Source of the DNA: Amphiura filiformis
Taxonomy: Eukaryota; Echinodermata; Ophiuroidea; Amphilepidida; Amphiuridae
Reading direction: 5' to 3'
Length of the DNA: 64,000 nucleotides
NCBI RefSeq assembly: GCF_039555335.1
Contig: NC_092628.1
Coordinates: forward strand, 80,626,315-80,690,314
How positions within the stretch are numbered: position 1 is the stretch's first letter; each line of letters begins with the position of its first letter. Shown one piece after another: positions 35,123 to 46,308 of this stretch. The notes below the pieces were generated by a model. The model worked only from the letters and a program-made list of their open reading frames with translations. It was not told the origin of the DNA and ran no database searches. The position numbers and the translations under genes are program-made.

Positions 35123-37084
35123 ATGAAAATATATTCAGTTGAGAGCCCCCGAATAAGAATATATTGATGTTCTTTGCGTTACGTAATAGTATGACTATTC
35201 CTGTGTGGGAGAGTGCGTGAGTAACCTCACTTCAGGTTCGGTTTCTATCACGGCAACACGTTCTATTCTGTTGCGCAGTTGTTTTTCCCGCTGATTTACA
35301 CTACAAAGGTTTTCCATAGTTGACTGTTTTTATGGCGATATCATCTGTATATTTCATTAAATGTGCAGCATTTCTGTATTTTGCAAGTAATGCAAGGTGT
35401 ACATCCACAGAGCTAGCGCTATATTTATAGTGTTTTCCTGAACATTGCGATGAGTTTCTTGGTTCATCATTGTAGGCCTACTCAGAAGCGGCTGGAAGAA
35501 GACGCTCCAATTTCACGTGATTAAGTTAAGTAGTTCGATATCCCTGTATTTTAAATTGGGATCATAGTATCGTAATTATTTTAATAGCAGTAATTACTGG
35601 TGTATCTGTATTATTTAAACCGTTATTATGAGCTATTATGGCTCGACAGTAGTTGGAGATCAGTTGTTATGGAGCAACTACTTGCATTCCTATGGTTAAT
35701 TTAGGTTTATTTTCGATCAGATTTCAAGGAGTAGGTATATATCATTAGTTACAAAAATCTCAAGAAATAGGTTAACAAAAGCTAACAAACACGATGCAAG
35801 ATGATCTGTACGTTAATCGACATAACAGGCGATTTGTAGTAACAAGAAAGTCAAGATAAGGCGAGAAGGAATAAGAAGTCGGTAATATTCCGTAATAATA
35901 TAGGTTTGCCCGGCGCTGTTCGGGAAAAATTGCATGTACTATTCGCATTCACCACTGAGATGCCAGGTAGGTCTCACATCAGCATCAATAATGCATTTAA
36001 GAGTTCTGATTTTCATTCATGATTGTTGGTTTTTATCTTCCATACAGTATACAAGACGACAGATAGCTTTTTGTACACAAGGAAGAATGAGATGGTGGAA
36101 TTAACAGCGTGATCTTTATCACCGAGTATTGATTACGAAGCAAAGACGGAACAATGTTCCGGGACTGAAACAAGTTAAGTGAATGATTATAATTTACATA
36201 ATCACTGATGTGTTTTTGCATCAATCATTTTAGTCACTCTTGTAGAGATCAATAATTTATTAAATACGTTTTAATCTGGATTGATCAAATTCTAAGTGGA
36301 ATCCAATATTAAGAGGTGAGTTAACCAAAGAAATGATTGTTTTAGGACTTGGAAAAATATCACAGTAGTAGATTTTAGAAGTGTAGGCGGTAGTTTTTCA
36401 TACCCGATCTGTTAGATATTGTTTTTATTATTTTGTGCTAGAATGCGATGAGTTTCAGAATCTAATTAGTGTTTTGATGAGTCAAACATTTTTTCAATAA
36501 GGATCGCATACCTTAGACCATGTTCCTAGTCTTTATAATAAAATTCCAAGTTTTGTTTGTTTGTTTGTTTGTTTAAACGGTCGATCTGTGTGGAGACACG
36601 CTTGGGTCCTTTAAGTTGGATTCTAGATTTAGACGGTATAGATGTGTTCTCTTTTGATCATGATGGTCATCATATTCAAATAAAGTAAAAATTGTTAGCA
36701 TCACCAATAAGCTTAATTCCTACGGTGATAGTCCATCCGATAAAAATTGGTTGTTCAGGGACTTTGATTTGCCCCTTGTGGTATTCGGTACCAAATGGAC
36801 TTAAATATGTCCCGGTGATTATACTTGAGTTACAGGAATCCTGGTAATTCAGGAAATGCAATATTTCATTGGAAATTATGTTTCAGCCTCGTAGAAGGGT
36901 CAATGCTAAATTTGTAAAACAAAGAAATAGGCAGAGGTGTATTCCTCGGATTAGTTAACAGCCGGTGTTAACAGGTAAGCCACATTAGCTGGCATACAAT
37001 CTACATAATGTATTGACACGAATTTAATGATAAATATTGCTGTCTTGTTTCTGGTGAGTAGATCTGTAAAGTTGTTGTTTTTTA

Positions 37085-37480
37085 CTATGCTGTCAGAAAG
37101 CAAGTTTTTCAAAACAGTTTGGAAGGGTGTTTGGTCATTGTATAAAGGCGGAAGTGTAAATGCTCTCGAGCAGCAGGTTTACCCAAACAGTTTGGACGAG
37201 TATTTTGTCATGGCATAATGGCAATAGTAATGCTGTCAGACAGCAAGTTTTCCTTCCAGCCAGTTTGGTAGGGTGTTTGGTAATGGCCTAATGGCAAAAG
37301 TAATGTTCTTAGGCAGCAGGTTTATCCACACAGTTTGGATGAGTGTTTTGCCGGGGTGTTTTGTCATGGTCTAATGGCAATAGTAATGATGTCGGACGGC
37401 AGATTTTTCCAAACAGTTTGGATCATTGTTTTGTCATGGTTTTCGGCAAAATTATTGCTGTCAGACATGTCAGACAGCCG
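37085..37480 (+). repeat. Degenerate ~70-80-bp tandem repeats
   Basis: About six variants of ctgtcagacagcaagttttcc followed by aaacagtttggangngtgtt and tcatggnntaatggcaa, starting near 37091, 37160, 37233, 37310, 37391 and 37460. Divergence between units is high. Inside the 35.1-40.45 kb block. Confidence 0.7.
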
Positions 37481-37739
37481 ATGTTGTTATCCAATCACTA
37501 TTGGATACTGAGATAAGCTCAATCAGTTGATGAGTTTTTAGTAATCATATTATATCTATGCTCTCAGACAACAGGTCGTTATCAGAAAACAGAAATAACA
37601 GGTAGGCCTATGTGAAGTATAAGCGGTTTATACTGATTGTATGACTGATCCTCGTTTTTGGGTTGGTTTTCAGCATAATTGTCAAAGAAGACACACAGTG
37701 CAATTTTACTGTAACCAAAATTCTTGTAAAATAAATTAA

Positions 37740-38760
37740 CAGTTGGGCTCTATGACCGGTGGTCACTTGATATGAGTTTATATAGTGGTGCAGACTATTA
37801 AGCCATTATATTAGTAGCACAGTGTCATTTAGGACTGGTTGTCATTTTGTAAAATAGATTTACACATTTTTGAATGATATTGTGATATAGTCCTATGCAA
37901 CAATATTGTGACTGGTTGTCCTTGGATAGTGCAATTAAGTCCGATATTTTGGCTCTTTTCTTTTTTTTTGGTAAGATAGTTAATAATGGTTTAAACTGAC
38001 AGAAAAGATAGATTTTAATATGGCATTATTTTAGTGGCTAAATGCTATAATACTAGACAGGTATGAATGGTTGTTATTTAGTATCATAAGATGCTAGTGG
38101 CTTATACTTTCATTTAAAGCAGATTGCGGTCATCTGGTAAGATATTAGTGGCCCAGTGCAGATATCCTGGCCATGACTTCTCAGTTACTATGGTAAGATA
38201 TTGATCATAATAATGGTAGGCCCTAACGGTAAACAGGATTGGTTCTTTGGCTGGTCGTTATTCGATATAGCAAGATATTGTAGTGGCAGAAAAGACGGGT
38301 AATATCTTCATATGAATGGCTGCCATCTACTAATGGTTGTGGCTTAGGCCTAGTGCCATGTAAGGCAGATGGAGTCTCGATCATTTGGTATTCTTGTCTG
38401 AGATTAGTGTCGTAGTCCAGATAATATTAAGGTTATGACTTCAATTCTATTATGCTAAGATATTGATATCAATAATGGTGTGTTCACAATCAAGACGAGC
38501 TCTATATGGCTAATCGTCATTCAGATGGCAAGGTAAGTTAGAGACATAGATCCTGTCATGTACTCATGTTAGTGGCATCTAGTCCGAGATAAGGCAGGAG
38601 GCCGGTAGTCATACAATATGACGGGTTATTATGACAATTTGCTTTATAAGGCAGGTATTGGGACCCACTTGTCATATAAATTCATTCAAGATGATATAAT
38701 GGATCAATGCTATATAAGTCGTGTAATATGATTGGTTGTCATACAGTAGTCTATGTCAAT
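37740..38760 (+). repeat. Degenerate long-period repeats
   Basis: Recurring phrases ggttgtcattt, aagatattagtggc and gcaagatattg. A longer pair about 262 bases apart starts near 38149 and 38411 (cagata...ggccatgacttctcagttactatggtaagatattgat versus its variant). Consistent with an old tandem array; unit boundaries are approximate. Confidence 0.5.
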
Positions 38761-40450
38761 GTTTTAGTGCCTAAGGGAGTTACGTTTTGCGCATAATAGC
38801 GTCAGAGAAAGGACTTGCAAAGATTGATATTCATTTCAAAATTGCAAGCAGGTTGGTATATGGTTCGTCAAAAATGTTAAGATCGGGTCATTATCCAGGA
38901 TTGTCATTAATTGATATCCTAGAAGTTGTCATACTTTGCAATTAGAGCTACAACTGTTCGTTAATAGTGTACATTGCTAATATGTCGTTTTATTATTTCT
39001 TTTTAAGAATCTTCTATATTTAATAGAAGTTCCCTTATGCAAACTTTTGGTTTGTCAGTTCTGAGCTCTTAGCATGGCATATGGTCCACATAAGGCAGAA
39101 GACTGGTCTTCATTCAGTATATGTGGTATTATGGCAAAGTGTCATATAGACAATTAATAAGGCGCAGTGTCATATAGTTTGTCAAGATAATATTGGTCAT
39201 AGTGTCATATCAGGTAGTATGATTGATCGAGATGAATTTCTTATTTCTGACAATAATTTCAGTCATGACAATTCCGATCTGAAGATTTTGAAATTTGATT
39301 TTATTATCTTCATCACTCGGAGGGATTAGGAGTTCTCATCCCAATAATTCATGAGTTGGGTTGTGTTTTTCTGCATGGTAAGGATTGTAGACTCAAAGTC
39401 GCAAAATTTGCATTTACGACATTATTAAGTTTCTCACAGATTTGTGTATTTTTTTGAAGCATGGCGATTCGAGGATTGCAATATGGACATTTCTTAATTT
39501 AATAATAGGCCCATTCCATTTTCACAAATTTGATTTGGGTTAATCTAAGTATTAATCAAAGAGACTAACCAGATTGGCATTTTTGGCTCATATGTAAAGT
39601 TTAGTAAAGAGTGACGACTCTGATGTGGTTCCAACTGTTGGAATGCACAGTGGATTTGGCTTCCACGATTATGGTATTTTTTGCCAGCAGCCCTGACTTT
39701 GGACTTCATAGCATGGCACAGTGTGTGCTTCTCGTTTGGCAGCAATAAACCGACACCAAAATGCTATATTTGTTGTGTGTATGTTGTGTGATGTATGGAT
39801 AGTCATAGTAAGGGTTTAGCAAAGAATGAAAATATATTCGGTTGAGAGCCCCGAATAAGAATATATTGATGTTCTTTAATTTATGCTTACGTAATAGTAT
39901 GACTATTCCTGTGTGGGAGAGTCGTGAGTAACCTCACTTCAGGTTCGGTTTCTATCACGGCAACACGTTCTATTCTGTTGCGCAGTTGAATTTAAGTAGT
40001 GTGTGTCAAGTTGCTTCTTCTCAGAAGCATGATTGTTTAGAATCATTAGTAAATATTTTTATTAAAGCCAGTTTTAGTCTCGGGTGGGATTTTGGTGATT
40101 AAGACTGTTTATAGCGGGAAGGAAGGAAACAACACCACGTTGGCATGGGATAGACTAGGAAGGAGCAAAGTACTATGCCCTCAGATTTTGAAAAAAAACA
40201 AAAATAAAAAATAAGAAATAAAAAATTGTGTTCAAGTTTTTTTGAGGTTGCGCAGCCCCCTAGTTATCACGTTGATTCCTGTGGTAGGCTGCCCTATTGT
40301 ATTAGCGTAGGCATGATATCCTAGTTCTGTATAGCATGGCACAGTGTGTGCTTCTCGTTTGGCAGCAATAAACCGACACCAAAATGCTATATTTGTTGTG
40401 TGTATGTTGTGTGATGTATGGATAGTCATAGTAAGGGTTTAGCAAAGAAT

Positions 40451-41746
40451 TGCCTATTTTGGACAGTCTAAAATTTTGCTGAAGTGTAATTTTAGCAAAA
40501 TTTTTGATGCAATCGCCTGTTGTGATCGGCTGTGTGACTTCTGAACTTCATTGGTTTACATGGTGTCATGCTTCAGCGAATCTGACTAGATTCTGAATGC
40601 AATGGTCTCATATGGAAATGTAGTCTCTTTTGCTCTCAAGAGTGTTCACTGACTCGTACTACAGGAAAATCCCTATGTCGATTTCAGTCGGAAGGCATAT
40701 CCCTTGTCATATTTTGACATCTTAAAAAAATCCAAAAAAGATACCAACCAGGGCCGTTCAGCATTCTATATGTTATAGTTTTCCCTAATTTAAACTGTAA
40801 AAGTCATAAATGCAGATTATTGTCGCACGGCGGACGGAAATTAAAAGCCCACCTTTCTAGTCTCAAAAATGCCTGATTTTCAGCGTCCGTACACAGAGAT
40901 TTCATGTCTTTCGCCGGCTGAGTGATATTCCTGAAGGCCGTATTCCTGAACGTATTGGCCGATGATGGCGGGGTTTTCTATATATTCTCTTCGTAATTTA
41001 TTCCCCAAAAATATTATGAAAAAGTTTTTCTGATTGGTTAAAAAATGTTGTCGGATGGTAGGCTCAACGTGAAGCCCCGTCCAATCACGCTAGTCGTGAC
41101 CTGAGCGTAATATGCAAATTCTAAAGTGGCCGGATGTTGTGTTGCTACGTGTGCTGTGCACTGAGTGATGCATAATGCATTGCCCATGTTTGTTGATCAC
41201 TGACCTGTGAAAATAACAAGCACACACACAGAGTATGCACAGAGCAAACTGTTCAACATTTAAAGAGACTTTTGGCCCAAAACGTTTCCATATGTAGCCT
41301 AGAATGTGAAGCTATCGGTTAGCAAATTCTTGGCTAGACTTCTCGAGCACGACTAAAAGTGGACTGCAGGACAGTTCCAATAATTGGTGCTGTGTATGTG
41401 TTTAATGTGCATTCACATACACACTTAGCAGTCGGTACGAAGAAATTGTTGCTCCAAAAATGTTTGCAAATTACACATTTGCAATCATTTTTCACCACAT
41501 GATATGAAAACACAGGTGAGCAATGCCCCCTATTAGTACAAGGAACTTATACGATTTCCTTATTCACAAACTGATACTATCTGTCCATCGTATAAGACTG
41601 TTACCCTACGGCAATGTGGTGAAGGAATATTACACAGTCAAGAATAGGCTCCATCATTTTTTTATTATGATCCCTCACAGTCTCCCGAAACATCAAAACA
41701 TCAAAAGCGTTGCACTTATACTTACTTAAGACTGTCCTTTTTCACA
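40451..41746. other. Intergenic, nothing recognised
   Basis: Contains a somewhat GC-richer patch near 41040-41170 and acacaca near 41220. No exon, RNA gene or repeat family was recognised. Confidence 0.35.
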
Positions 41747-42127
41747 TAAGGCCAAGTAAAAAATAAAACATGTTTCACGTCCGGTTTTCAAAAAAAGGAG
41801 GAAGAGGGGCTTTTTATTTTCTATTTTTATCGCAAAATTGGTGTAAATACATATACTTAGAGCTGTTTTAGCGTATACAATAATGCCTAGAAAAAGGAGG
41901 AGGCCCTTTTTTATTTGTTGTTCTGGGAGTTACACCCCCTCTAATGATCACAAAACCTTCCTAAAATGTTTCTTGTATCTTAACAAAGCTATAGAAAGCA
42001 TCCCAACTTCCTAGACATATTTTTTGAAAAGTTATAGCTACATTTCAAAAAATAAAATATATTTGAGGAAACCTCAAAAAGGAAGCGGAGGGGACGTGAA
42101 ACATGTTTATTTTTTTATTTGGCCTAA
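41747..42127. mobile_element. Inverted-repeat element, family M1 copy 2
   Basis: Left end aaggccaagtaaaaaataaa followed by catgtttcacgtcc; right end ggacgtgaaacatg followed by a T/A tract and ggcctaa. The inverted ends of about 35 bp are better preserved than in copy 1 at 207-559, with which it shares the body. No coding capacity. Confidence 0.8.
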
Positions 42128-42779
42128 CGCAGACAAAGTAGGGCCAACTTGCCTAGAAATGGTCAAATTTTGGCAAGAAATATCTCTGTGTAATCCTATG
42201 TAAGCTTATGTAAGTCCCATATCACATCGTTATCGGCGATCGGGGTTTTTTTCTTTCTGAAGTTTGGTTGGTACCCACCAGCGTCATGCATGTGACGTGA
42301 CACAGCTAAAATAATCGACCGGGAATCGTTAAAACGTCAACAAATTTAAAAACACAGAAAGCAGTAAACTTAATGGCGAGCGGTCCGAATTTTGAAAGTT
42401 TACGTGGTGAACTAGCCCCCAATGCAATATGACTACGAATAGAGGTCAAACTAGTCACGATTATCGCACTTTCAGTTTCCCACACGTTTGAACGGGAATT
42501 GGATTGCGTACTTTTTCGATGTCTAGTGAGCAAATTTTTTTCAATATTTTGAGAAAATGATGTCAAATTTTCTATTCTGTATTGTTTGGTAATAATGTCT
42601 TTTGCCAATAGTATGTTTAAAGTTGTAATTTTGTGTTTTTGATCGCAAAGATCGGATATTTTCGCTTCGATTCAATTCTGAACCCTTCGCAAGGGTGCCG
42701 ATTTCGCAGAACTTTGACGATAATTTTGCCTTTTGGACACTAAAATGCTTTCGATCCTTAATTTTGTTTCAACCGAGTC
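42128..42779. other. Intergenic, nothing recognised
   Basis: Holds a 100-residue minus-strand frame (42306-42608) without splice signals or family motifs, judged chance. Confidence 0.35.
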
Positions 42780-43126
42780 TTAAAGGAGGATTTCGTGATC
42801 CTAGCATCCTCTTTTTATGACATTTTTCAGTAGATATCCACGAAAAAAGCTTATTTCCAAAATTTCAGTTGATTCCGATTTTGCGTTTGCGAGTTATGCA
42901 TGATTATGTGTATTACACTGCTCCATAGACAATGTGTTGTAATTTCGTTCTGGTGCACCAGAACGAAATTCAAATTTGGCGATATTTTTGCTAAACTAAT
43001 TAATCTGCAAGAAATATTTGGTACATAAACATTATATAGCCAGAGGTATCCAGTGGTGTAAAAATCTCAACTTTTTTGGGGAAAAGTGGGGGGGATGAGG
43101 CTGTGGATCACGAAATGCCCCTTTAA
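42780..43126 (+). mobile_element. TTAA-flanked MITE, family M2 copy 2
   Basis: Borders ttaaaggaggatttcgtgat and atcacgaaatgcccctttaa give inverted ends of about 20 bp bounded by TTAA on both sides. The body matches 29380-29710 in inverse orientation. It contains a small perfect palindrome, ttctggtgcaccagaa, at about 42949. Confidence 0.82.
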
Positions 43127-44849
43127 ATTAGCAAGCACAATACGGTTGGTACCACTTTTATATACATTGATGAAATTTTAAAGATTTTTTTTCAAGTTTC
43201 TAACCGGCGCAAATCGTTAAGTGTGTATTTCCCATTGACATCCAAAATGGCGTAAGCCAGTCCTCAATATATATCTGGTTCCATACAGCAATACGCAGTA
43301 TTGCTGTCTGGTAAGCAGGTACGAATTGAGACGTTGTCAATTGAGACGTCGGAGCCGGTCAAACACAGAGGACTAGCCTACATCCCGTATCCTACTGTCA
43401 CTCAAACAAGCAAATCTCTTCACGAATTCACTCACCTTGCGATCCTACATCATCAGTTGAAACAAACATCTAAGTTTCCAAAAACAACTTTGTCATTCCT
43501 CAAAACTACAAGTAACTTCATTAATAAAAATTGAAATCATACTATTACCCGTTATTGAAAATTTTGTTCGATTTATGTGAACCAAAAGAACGCATGCGAG
43601 TCGAGTTCAGTTTACCAAAATGGTAGCTCCTGCCTCCTGGTCACCTCAGATATGACGTCAGTATCAAGCTGCTTATTAAACGGGGATCGGATTGGTTGAA
43701 ATCAACGCCACGCTTTTGACCTTACAGGGGTCAGAGATATGCATATTCATGTATGAAAACAGCGATGCGGATATAGTATCATCACCGAGAACTGAGAATT
43801 GCGACATTTTCGATGTTTGTACCGGGAATTTCAGACACGGAGACTCATGCGGAGATTTCAAAAAATTCGTCCAAAGGTAACCAAAGGGTTGGGGAGCGCA
43901 TTTTTAACTATCACTAAATGTTTCGTAATGAGGTCGGCTAAAAAGTAGACAGTTTCGGGGACTGTAATTGGTGTAGATGTCACATTTTGAACAGTGAGCG
44001 ATAAGTGACCAATTTCATGCTCAGCACAAGTGACTATCTTTACACAGGGTATCCTCAATATACATAGGTACGGCGTATATAGGACTGGCAAGCGAGTCTA
44101 GGTCAAACAAGTTGTTATTATTGTCAAATTTAATATTTTGCAACATTTATAATGAAAACAATTAACACTGAAGACACCCTATGGAACCTGCTATAACTTG
44201 AGAACAAGTCCTCAAACATTCGAAATTTAGGCTACAACTGACAACTGACTGCAGGATGCAGATGGAAGGTGCCGAATTCTGCAACTTCTACATTTTTTTA
44301 AATTCCCAGTAAAACACAAACGGTTCTACCGTAAATTTCCGTAATGCACTTTACTCACCTCGACTGTTGGGATCGATGCCTAGATTGGGTGGAAGTGTAA
44401 AATTGTGCACAAAAATCAACTTTAAAACTATCGTGTGCACGATGACGTTTTGCAACGCTGAAACAGCAATCACATTTTACTGCCCAGCTGACAGATCAAA
44501 ATGACATAAGACCGTGGAGGTAAATAAGTTGCCAGTCGGTTTTTCTACGGTGACCGGAGTCGGACAACCGAGCAGAACTTAAAATTCTCATCGAGCAGAA
44601 CTTAAAATTCTGAATCAGCAAACATGATGTACGTCTAATTTAAACACAGAGAGAAAAATTGAAGAAAATTTATTAAAACCTAGTTCACAATAGCAATTAT
44701 AAATGGACAATTGAAAATCAAAATGTTATATAAATTTTAAATTGTTTAAATTCATGATTCTAGGCCTATGTTTCCCTGCATTGGCTTACAGTACAGTACA
44801 AAAGAAATATTTTGTATAGCACAATCATTGTTATTTGTAAAAGCTTTTT
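43127..44849. other. Intergenic, nothing recognised
   Basis: Small features only: a hairpin cagcaatacgcagtattgctg near 43286, and a 23-bp tandem pair containing gagcagaacttaaaattct at about 44570-44613. ORFs at 43301-43534 and 43692-43880 have no supporting features. Confidence 0.35.
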
Positions 44850-45340
44850 AGAAGTGACGGGATGTGCTGCCACATTGACCCGCCCCCATTTTTCAACTCC
44901 CTTTCACCCGTATGACCCCCATTTTTGTTATATGAACTCCCTCTCACCGTGACCCACTTTTTTGTTTAGTCTAGTCACCCGGCAAAATACCCCCATTTCT
45001 TCAAGAATTTTGGACAAATTTCTGATAATCTCTCACTCACTTAATGACCCCTTTTTTTTATTAGGCCTATTATTTTTCTTCAAAATTTTCCAAACATTTT
45101 TAAATTTTGATGACTTTTTGGAAATTTTGTACCGTATCAAATTTTATACTTTGACCCAATTTTTTTCCCCATCAGATCCCCTTCCTTTTTTGGTAAGATT
45201 TTCCATAGTCTCACCCATGAATTTTCCAAACATTTTCAACTTTTGATGACTTTTTGAAAAAATTTTATCAACTTTTATACTTTGACCCAAATTTTTTCCC
45301 AGATCCCCTTCCTTTTTTGGTAAGATTCTCCCCAGTCAAA
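44850..45340 (+). repeat. Pyrimidine-rich 'gaccccc' repeat with ~136-bp tandem pair
   Basis: Units 45086-45221 and 45222-45337 both run from ttttccaaacatttt through tactttgacccaa and agatccccttccttttttgg to taagatt. The upstream part has repeated tgacccccattttt words. Probably a low-complexity transposon-derived repeat. Confidence 0.7.
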
Positions 45341-46259
45341 AAAGAAGAATGTTTTAATAAATAAATCTGAATATTGCAGAGTAAATTTCAGCAAATGGTT
45401 CAATTTTTCAATGCCTTTGCTTCTTGTCTTAAAGTTGAAATTAAAATTGCTGAAAAGAAAAATAGGTCTAAAGCTTAAACTTCACTTTTGAAACAAAAAA
45501 TGGAAATTTAGTTCATTCAAAGATATTTAGGCCTAGTCCAGAAAATTTGTTGGATTGAAAATATAATTATTATCCTGCTTTCCGGGCCTGAACATTCTTC
45601 TTTTTTGATTGATTGAGTTTGCTAGAGTGGCTATTTGCTGACGATGAGGAGTGAGACTATGAGTGTTTAGCCAATATAGCTTAGCTGTGGTTTTCTGTTA
45701 TTTTCTGTCTCTTGCCATTCATCATGTTTTAGGCCTATTTTTTTGTTAATTGAAAATACTTAGTAATTGAAAAGTTGAATAAAATCATTGTAAACCATGT
45801 AAACAGGATTGTAAATTTTGTGGTTTAGCGCCACCAGTTACATCAGCTGGTGGTTATGGTGTGTGTAAGAGACTACCCGGAAGTATTTCAACCGGGGAAA
45901 CTTGTATGCCTTCCCGAGAAATAGTCGGGGAACCATCATTACAGATTTTAGACAAAATTCGGACTCAATAATAATATGAAATAAAATTTATTCTTTTCAA
46001 GTTTGTAAAAGTGCATTTTCTGTCTTTCAATTGTCAGGTATTGCACTAAAAATAATGATATCTAAACATGTATATAAATAAACATTTCCCAAAAATTCAT
46101 TGGGCGAGCACCCCAGACACCCCTTGACGTCAGGGGGTCACCTTGGGCAAAAACTGACTCATTCTGTTGACGCCTTGTTCTAATGTAAAATTCTTGCGGA
46201 TGAAAAAGCTTTAGTTTAACACATTGTACAGAATTAGATTCAAAATACGGGTCTGAAAG
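45341..46259. promoter_or_regulatory. 5' flank of ADAM10 (promoter region by position)
   Basis: DNA directly upstream of the ADAM10 start codon, which must include the 5' UTR and presumably the promoter. No TATA box, splice acceptor or CpG island could be pinned down by eye. This is a placement by context only. Confidence 0.3.
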
Positions 46260-46308
46260 ATGCTTCTAAGGTTCATCTTGCTGTTTGCTCTCGCACCAGT
46301 GGCGATTT
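46260..46308 (+). CDS. ADAM10: ADAM10 coding exon 1 (signal peptide)
   Basis: ATG at 46260, 16 codons plus one base, donor T|GTGAGT. The product is a basic-then-hydrophobic signal sequence. Support comes from the phase match with exon 2 and from its position upstream. A short exon like this could also arise by chance, so confidence is below that of exon 2. Confidence 0.75.

Larger units (their letters stand above)
35123..40450. repeat. 5.3-kb block with duplicated ends (A...B-A'..B')
   Basis: Segment A (35123-35281) recurs as A' (39826-39988) with small indels. Segment B (39708-39827) recurs as B' (40331-40450) with no difference seen over 120 bases. B abuts A' directly. The layout is A + 4.4 kb + B, then A' + 0.34 kb + B', i.e. 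a tandem duplication whose second copy has lost its centre. Alternatively it is recombined LTR-element copies with B-A as the repeat (B contains aataaa, A' follows). The interior has degenerate tandem repeats, a (GTTT)n run near 36555 and no retroviral-type protein frame. Confidence 0.7.
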
